From Theodoxus fluviatilis (taxonomy: Eukaryota; Mollusca; Gastropoda; Cycloneritida; Neritidae), in the NCBI GenBank assembly GCA_034096865.1, contig JAWQFJ010000564.1:341697-405696 (forward strand): a DNA stretch of 64,000 nt. The letters are read 5' to 3'. The translations under genes and the position numbers were made by a program. Below are positions 57,245 to 64,000 of this stretch, piece by piece. The first letter of the stretch is position 1, and the number at the start of each line of letters is the position of its first letter. The notes beneath the pieces were generated by a model. The model searched no databases and was not told the DNA's origin. It worked only from the letters and a program-made list of their open reading frames with translations.

Positions 57245-57620
57245 GGCAGTTGTTCAGCCTCGTCCCCCTGTGTCTCTCACAGATAAATGGTGTGATTTCG
57301 TTTCCAATTGAAGAACTAATGTCAGCAGTTTGGTATACTGCAGTTGTTCAGCCTGGCTGCCCCGTGTCTCTCAGAGATAAATGGTGTGATTTCGTTTCCA
57401 ATTGAAGAACTAATGTCAGCAGTTTGGTATACTGCAGTTGTTCAGCCTGGTCCCCCTGCGTCTCTGAGATATTTGGTTTGATTTCGTTTCCAACTGGAGA
57501 ACTAATGTCAGTAATTTGGTATTCTGGAGTTGTTCAGCCTGGTTCCTCTGAGTCTCTGCGGTATGTTTGAAGTGGTAACTTTTTTATTTGGAGAGGTAAC
57601 GTCAGTAGTGTGGTTCACGT
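57245..57620. repeat. 94-bp tandem repeat, about 3.5 diverging copies
   Basis: The segment starting GTTGTTCAGCCTGG recurs at 94, 94 and 92-bp spacing (around 57247, 57341, 57435 and 57527). The last copy is the most diverged. Confidence 0.9.
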
Positions 57621-57898
57621 AGATGCGTCTTTGGGAATCTTATTTTGGATGCCAAACTGCCTTTCCTTCGATCATTTTCTGCAAGTGCGTTTCTGCGCTA
57701 TTGAGAGTGTGCGTGTGCATGCGCGCACGCCTGTGTATGTGTCTGTGTGCGTACGTGCGCGAGAGCGCGTGTGCATGTGTGTACTCGAGTGCGCGCATCC
57801 ATGCGTGGTTACTAAACAAGCTAGAGCTAGGGAGAGAGAGGAGAAGAGAAAGAGTGAGGAGGAGGTTGTTTTAAGAGGGAGCGGCGTTTGCATCCGCA

Positions 57899-57921
57899 AC
57901 TACACACGCATACACCCGCAC

Positions 57922-57957
<36 letters not shown>

Positions 57958-57990
57958 ACGCACACACACGCGCACACACACACACACACA
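57899..57990. repeat. (CA)n microsatellite with GC interruptions
   Basis: Alternating CA/CG purine-pyrimidine repeat; Z-DNA prone. Confidence 0.93.
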
Positions 57991-59056
57991 TATTGGGAAC
58001 GAGGCACTTTATTTGTAAATGGCACTGAAGATTCGCTAGTTCAAGCAAGCCACAACTCATCATTATACATGAAAAAGATATAACACTTTCTGTACGGCCA
58101 GTCTGTAGCATTCCCTTATGAGCCACCACAATACAGGAGTTCCGTGGCAAAGCTTCCCAGGGCAAAACAACCTACCCTCTGCATGAGAGGAAGGACGATA
58201 ACGAGAGAACAGCGAAGAACAGCTCGTGAGAGAAACACACTTGAACATGTAACACTTTTCAGCGACAGCTGAGCTCAGACTGCCTTGGAAACAACAAACA
58301 CCGTGTCAAGAAAACGAAGCGTTTCCAGATCCCATCACCCGCGGTCAGACGCTCTGTTGCCATTCCAAAATCTCCCCAGCACTATTTCCCCCATGTCCGC
58401 CCGACGAAATAGCTTGGAAGGCAAGCTTTTAACTGCATCCTCAGACATGCAGCACCTGGATATGGGCACAGCTGTAAGCACGTGTCTCCATTTCATCCAC
58501 CAACGCCCACAGCGACATAAGAGATAGAAAGTTACGTGCGCGTCTGCCGCAAAAAAAACACACAATGGCTTCAAGATAACACCGGGTCGTTATGGAATGC
58601 AGAAAAAGACTTCGATGAAACAAAGAACAAGGAACCCTAATAAAACAACAAAGCAACGGTCGCGAAGTCTTTGATTTGCAGAAGACCGGTATGCTATGGA
58701 ACTTCACTGAGGCCGCCAAATCAGGCAAAAATAGTTTTCAAAAGTCGCCCACTTAAGCTTAACCCCGAGTTGGACCACCAGCCGACTACCTTGAGCTTCA
58801 TCAAAGGAGGACGTATCGCGCCCGCCTGGAAGTCGTTGTTGTCCCATGGCCACGTGAAGGCAAGTAGGGTTCCTAGAGAAAAGAATGCAGGCTGCTGGAT
58901 TTCAGTGCAAGCGCACTTGGCGTCGACAGCCTTGACCATTAAAAACTAGACCTTAAGAATTGAGGCTGCTGAAAGATTCCATCTGGAGAGTAAAAAGCGC
59001 ATTACCCAAGAAATGAAAGAGAAAATTAAACAAAAAATTGAAAAAGCAACAGTAAA

Positions 59057-59160
59057 ACACACACACACACACATATATACACACACATACGCACGCGCGC
59101 GCACGCGCACACGCACGAACGCACGCGCACACACGCACGCACACACACACACACACACAG
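59057..59160. repeat. (CA)n microsatellite with (GC) interruptions
   Basis: ACACAC, ATATAC and GCGCGC blocks alternate for about 100 bp. Confidence 0.93.
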
Positions 59161-59463
59161 AAATAGCAAAAAGAAAAATAGTATTCATTGAAACATAACT
59201 CTAGAGACACTATCGGCTAGAATCTCGTTTTAAGTGTTTTTTCATAACCTAGCCTCGACATAACTATTTTCCTTGTAACATCCCTGACCTTTTCCGAGGA
59301 TGATTTGACAATCGCACATCATTTTGCACACGCTAAAGAATGACCTACAGTTCCTCTGAAACTCAGTGAACATCTCTGGGATGTTAGCATGCGCAACCAG
59401 TCAACGTGAAGCAAAATGTAAGGGTGCTAGTTGTAACACGAGGACAATCCTCTAGCCATAAGT

Positions 59464-60580
59464 AGTGACTGTGCTAGCAATGACATGAGGCAAGCCCTCG
59501 AACATTAGAGAGTGACTGTGCTAGCAATGACATTAGGCAAGCCCTCGACCATTAGAGAGTGACTGTGCTAGCAATGACAGTAGACAAGCCCTCGACCATT
59601 AGAGAGTGACTGTGCTAGCAATGAAAAGAGGTATGCCCTCGACCATTAGAGAGTGACTGTGCTAGCAAATGACATGAGGCAAGCCCTCGACCATTTGAGA
59701 GTGACTGTACTACCAATGACATACGGCAAGTCTTCGAGCATTAGAGAGTGACTGTTCTAGCAATGACAGTAGGCAAGTCTTCGAGCATTAGAGAGTGACT
59801 GTACTACCAATGACATACGGCAAGTCTTCGAGCATTAGAGAGTGACTGTTTTAGCAATGACAGTAGGCAAGCCCTCGACCATTAGAGTGACTGTGCTAGC
59901 AATGACATGAGGCAAGCCCTCGACCATTTGAGAGTGACTGTACTAGCGATGACATGAGGTAATGCCTCGACCAAAGATAGAGAGTGACTGTGCTAGCGAT
60001 GACATGAGGCAAGCCCTCGACCATTAGAGAGTGACTGTACTAGCGATGACAGTAGACAAGCCCTCGACCATTAGAGAGTGACTGTGCTAGCAATGACAGT
60101 AGACAAGCCCTCGACCATTTGAGAGTGACTGTACTAGCGATGACAGTAGGCATGCCCTCGACCATTTGAGAGTGACTGTACTAGGGATGACATTAGGCAA
60201 GTCCTCGACCATTTGAGAGTGACTGTACTACCAATGACATACGGCAAGTCTTCGAGCATTAGAGAGTGACTGTTCTAGCAATGACATGAGGCAAGCTCTC
60301 GACCATTAGAGAGTGACTGTACTAGCAATGACAGTAGGCAAGCCCTCGACCAAAGATAGAGAGTGACTGTGCTAGCGATGACATGAGGCAAGCCCTCGAC
60401 CATTAGAGAGTGACTGTACTAGCGATGACATGAGGTAATGCCTCGACCATTAGAGAGTGACTGTGCTAGCGATGACATGAGGCAAGCCCTCGACCATTAG
60501 AGAGTGACTGTACTAGCGATGACATGAGGTAATGCCTCGACCAAAGATAGAGAGTGACTGTGCTAGCAACAACAAATCCT
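59464..60580. repeat. 47-bp tandem repeat, about 24 copies
   Basis: The unit begins AGTGACTGTGCTAGCAATGA and ends CCCTCGACCATTAGAG, 47 bp. Variants form sub-types: CTACCAATGACATACGGCAA (three times), GACAGTAGAC, and CCAAAGATAGAG in place of CCATTAGAG. Sub-types recur in order, suggesting internal block duplications. No long open frame crosses it. Confidence 0.95.
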
Positions 60581-61130
60581 GCCACAGAGAGAGAGTGTGC
60601 TACTGCTAGCGATAGCTGGGACGCCAGGGCGTTGGACTGGCGGTGGGGCCAATGGCTGCCACATTTCTGCACCCACTCCCATCCGGACTGCACTAGGGCC
60701 AAGGGGGATGGGGTTGTGGGTAGGAAGAAAAAGGTGGAGGCTGGGAAAGCGAAGCTGCAAGAGGGCAAAGAGATTTGTTTCAGAGCAGGCCAACATCACA
60801 CAAGGCCACAAGACCGGCAACCAAGCCATATCCAAAATCGACGTCGCAAAATGGTGGCTGCCCTGCCAAGGGCGGAGCTCTCCCATACCGCCTTGATGGA
60901 CATAGCTCCCTCCCCCTCCTCGTCCATTTAGCGCCACCCGCTCTGACCCTTCCCCTTCGTTACCTCTCCCTCTCGCTTCTTCCTTCTCACATGATTTTTT
61001 TTCTTCCTTCTTTGTCAACCACCCCCCCCCCCCCTCCCCCATCCCCCCTCTTTTTCTCTCCTTCTCTCCATCCGTCCTCCCAGATTTATTCAAGTTCGAC
61101 CCCACATTTGTTGAGGGTCCCTGCTGTAAG
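60581..61130. other. Unassigned stretch, C/T-rich towards the end
   Basis: No gene recognised. A C-run lies at about 61021-61034. The 154-codon plus frame continuing into the microsatellite has no domain. Confidence 0.4.
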
Positions 61131-61133
61131 CTG

Positions 61134-61224
<91 letters not shown>
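61131..61224. repeat. Compound (CT)n-(TA)n-(TG)n microsatellite
   Basis: Three dinucleotide runs in series end exactly at the left terminus of the Ginger-like element. The TA run resumes for 9-10 bases after the right terminus (62569), so the transposon appears to have inserted into the microsatellite. Confidence 0.95.
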
Positions 61225-61230
<6 letters not shown>

Positions 61231-61393
61231 AGGGAATAAGAACATTTAGGGAATAAGATTAATCCCTGAAATTTTAATGGAATAGGCTTATTCCCTGTTT
61301 CAACTGGGGAGTAAGCTTATTCCCTAAACAAATCAGGGATTTAGCTTATTCCCTGAAACGGGAGGTCATGTTTTTGACTTATTCCCTGAATAG
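61225..61393 (+). repeat. Left terminal inverted repeat of the Ginger-like element
   Basis: It contains about eight GGGAATAAG-type cores in both orientations, such as TCAGGGATTTAGCTTATTCC followed by CTGAAACGGGAGGTC. Confidence 0.9.
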
Positions 61394-61638
61394 TTTGAAA
61401 CACACAAACAGAAAGACGTGTACATTTTACCATAAATAAATTCGATGTCAGTAAGCTTTGATCACTCTTTAAAACTTCTTTTGCTTGGAAATGAGTTCTT
61501 TCTTGACTTTTACTCACTCTCTTGATAAATACAGAATGATTTCGTGAACTGTTGTCGGTGTTTGTGTTTTGATCTTTCCTCGGGCAGATTCAGATCAATT
61601 GAAAAAGTCAGTCTAGTCTGTGATTCATATCAAGCAAC

Positions 61639-62414
61639 ATGGACGCGAAAGAACAAGTATTTCTTGAGGAAGAGCTGAAAAATAAGGACAAAGCAAATAG
61701 ATTACTTATGACAAGAGATGAGTACAACATAATTTTAGATGAAGTGAAGGAAGCAGCAGCAACATCAGCTACTAAAACCCAACATCAAAGGCACCTTCTA
61801 AGAAGGTATGAAATTCTTACCTGTGGGCAAGTATCCAAACTCGTTCTAAAGTGAAAGGACGAAACTGAGCAACCAAAACACTTCCTAATTTTTAAGGAAA
61901 TGTACGATGTTTTAAAGCGCATCCATGTTGTCACTGGCCTTGGTGGCCGTGATAAAATGTTGAAAGAGGCTGGGAAAAAGTATGCAAACATAACAGAGGC
62001 CAGTGTCACTTTGTTCAAGTCTTTGTGCGTTCAGTGCCAGGGAACAAAAAGAAAGCCTACGATTAATGGCATTGTTGTGAAGCCTCTCCTGTCAAAGTCC
62101 TTTGGATCAAGATCTCAAGTGGATCACTTAAACAGGGAGGATACTCATGGGATATGGTCTACCAGGAACATCTTACCAAGTTTTGCGTGCTTAGAACCCT
62201 TACAACAAAACGACCAGCAGAGGTGGCATACCAACTTTTAGACATTTTCCTTCTCTTTGGAGCCCCGCAAATTCTTCAAAGTTCATTGTTTGTGAGCAGC
62301 AATATTTTCATCTTGTATTTTGATCCATGTGTATTTATCAATAAACCAATGTTTAAAGCAACAAATCTTGTATTAGTGTTTCTGTTTGTGTGCTTTAAAC
62401 TAATCAGGGAATAA
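61639..62414 (+). pseudogene. Broken H2C2/integrase-like gene of the Ginger-like element
   Basis: From ATG 61639 the frame reads 71 codons to an in-frame TGA (61852), then continues in the same frame through a zinc-finger-like segment. HVVTGLGGRDKM keeps one expected His, but the second is Leu; the CVQC pair is kept. SQVDHLNRED holds the position of the first catalytic Asp of the integrase core. A frameshift near 62140-62160 moves homology into the next frame (YQEHLTKFCVLRTL, then VAYQLLDIFLLFGAPQILQS). The sequence then leaves the family just before the second catalytic Asp is expected. With a stop, a shift, a missing His and truncation, this copy cannot make an active integrase. Confidence 0.75.
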
Positions 62415-62568
62415 GCAAAAAAAACGACCTCCCATTTCAGGGAATAAGCTAAATCCCTGATTTTTTAAGGGAATAAGCTTACTCCCTAGTTGAAACAGAG
62501 AATAAGCCTATTCCCTTAAAATTTCAGGGATTGAGCTTATTCCCTAATTTTTCTTATTCCCTGTAACA
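62400..62568 (-). repeat. Right terminal inverted repeat of the Ginger-like element
   Basis: The complement matches the left repeat nearly base for base, including GGGAGGTC and the AGGGAATAAG modules, ending CTGTAACA. Confidence 0.9.
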
Positions 62569-63600
<1,032 letters not shown>

Positions 63601-63704
63601 TATTGCAATATGCGTGTTTTTTATACATGAAATTAACCGTAGCTGATTTTAAAAAGTATATAGTACACATTCATAAACGTAAATGTGTGTAAGCACACAA
63701 ACTT

Positions 63705-63802
63705 TCACTCACTCACTCACTCACTCACTCACTCACTCACTCACTCACTCACTCACTCACTCACTCACTCACTCACTCACTCACTCACTCACTCACTCAC
63801 TC
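63705..63802. repeat. (TCAC)n microsatellite
   Basis: About 24 perfect TCAC units ending exactly where the LINE endonuclease fragment starts. Confidence 0.97.
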
Positions 63803-64000
63803 GTATTGAATGGAAGTGCCGACGGTGACAGATTAGGGCAATTTACCTACGTATCTCCACATGGAGATAGCGTGATCGATTACTGTTTAGTAGTCGCCCA
63901 CTATCTCCCATTCTCCATAGATATGCAGGTTCATTCCCGGGTAGAATCCCATCATATGCCCCTTGAAATTGTATTTGGACATACACAAACAAAAGTAATC
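63803..64000 (+). mobile_element. LINE endonuclease-domain fragment, runs off the window
   Basis: In the frame from 63803 the sequence is open for 66 codons to the window edge. It reads as the C-terminal part of an APE-type endonuclease of a non-LTR retrotransposon: VLNGSADGDRLGQFTYVSPH, then GDSVIDYCLV, then ESHHMPLEI. The last motif should be SDH; here it reads SHH, so the catalytic Asp is replaced. The left side abuts the TCAC repeat, so the fragment is cut in mid-domain. It may continue into ORF2 beyond the window. Confidence 0.8.

Larger units (their letters stand above)
57621..59463. other. Unassigned stretch with two CA-rich microsatellites
   Basis: No gene recognised. It includes (CA)n at 57899-57990 and CA with GCGC interruptions at 59057-59160. 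Confidence 0.4.
61225..62568 (+). mobile_element. Ginger-like DNA transposon with 169-bp terminal inverted repeats
   Basis: The element is 1,344 bp. Both ends start TGTTACAGGGAATAAGAA when read inward, and the inverted repeats match over about 169 bp (61225-61393 and 62400-62568) with few differences. The termini are built from alternating GGGAATAAG and its complement CTTATTCCC. The interior carries a broken gene related to the H2C2/integrase-core proteins of Ginger transposons and the host KRBA2 family. A clear 4-bp target duplication is not visible, perhaps because the target was a microsatellite that has since changed. TGT termini and the integrase relation support Ginger; the exact subfamily is not settled. 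Confidence 0.75.

Noticed and set aside
58721..58939. 72-codon minus-strand frame with a superficially WD-repeat-like stretch (FTWPWDNNDF)
   Set aside because: A single short resemblance without repeat spacing or splice signals; not strong enough to call.

Overview
This is a repeat-rich, gene-poor stretch of animal nuclear DNA. There is no operon structure, no ribosome-binding pattern and no dense coding. The sequence is saturated with long perfect (CT/GA)n, (CA/GT)n and trinucleotide microsatellites. It carries 5'-truncated non-LTR retrotransposons with microsatellite tails, a PIF/Harbinger-type element carrying a MADF-BESS protein, and a Ginger-like cut-and-paste element. This mix fits a lophotrochozoan, most likely a marine mollusc (perhaps a gastropod). 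That assignment is an inference from repeat style; no diagnostic host gene was seen.

Layout. 1-13 kb: mostly unassigned non-coding DNA with several microsatellites, a promoter-like block on the minus strand near 3.7 kb and one plausible host exon on the minus strand (9395-9505). 13-17 kb: a decayed LINE 3' end, a 15-copy 44-bp minisatellite and a CAC-rich tract leading into a Thr-rich open frame. 17-26.8 kb: a G-quadruplex-prone tract, large purine and GT arrays, and a 1.7-kb array of an 18-bp unit. 26.8-28.5 kb: a LINE 3' end abutting a duplicated compound microsatellite. 28.5-33 kb: unassigned DNA with a 66-bp repeat. 33.2-35.4 kb: a complete Harbinger-like element with 3-bp TAA target duplications and one intact 332-residue MADF-BESS protein, but no transposase. 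35.4-42 kb: CT-rich minisatellite, microsatellites, and a pair of inverted promoter-like repeats flanking a third LINE 3' end. 42.7-43.4 kb: the best host promoter in the window (GC box, three CCAAT boxes, TATA-like box) with a possible first coding exon. 44.16-50.24 kb: about 110 tandem copies of a 54/57-bp unit that stay open for more than 2,000 codons on both strands. 50-59 kb: unassigned DNA and microsatellites. 59.4-60.6 kb: about 24 copies of a 47-bp repeat. 61.2-62.6 kb: a Ginger-like element with 169-bp inverted termini and a broken integrase-like gene. 63.8 kb to the window end: an endonuclease-domain fragment of another LINE.

The most unusual object is the 6-kb array. Every unit-length change seen is a multiple of three. 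In one forward frame (repeat MQLYNAIAIYSCKAPRGR) the recurrent substitutions fall at synonymous third positions, whereas in the other open frames they change residues. However, three of those synonymous classes are also CpG transitions, so mutation bias competes with coding selection as the explanation. No complete multi-exon host gene can be assembled from this window. The host exons proposed here are candidates resting only on splice signals and open frames.
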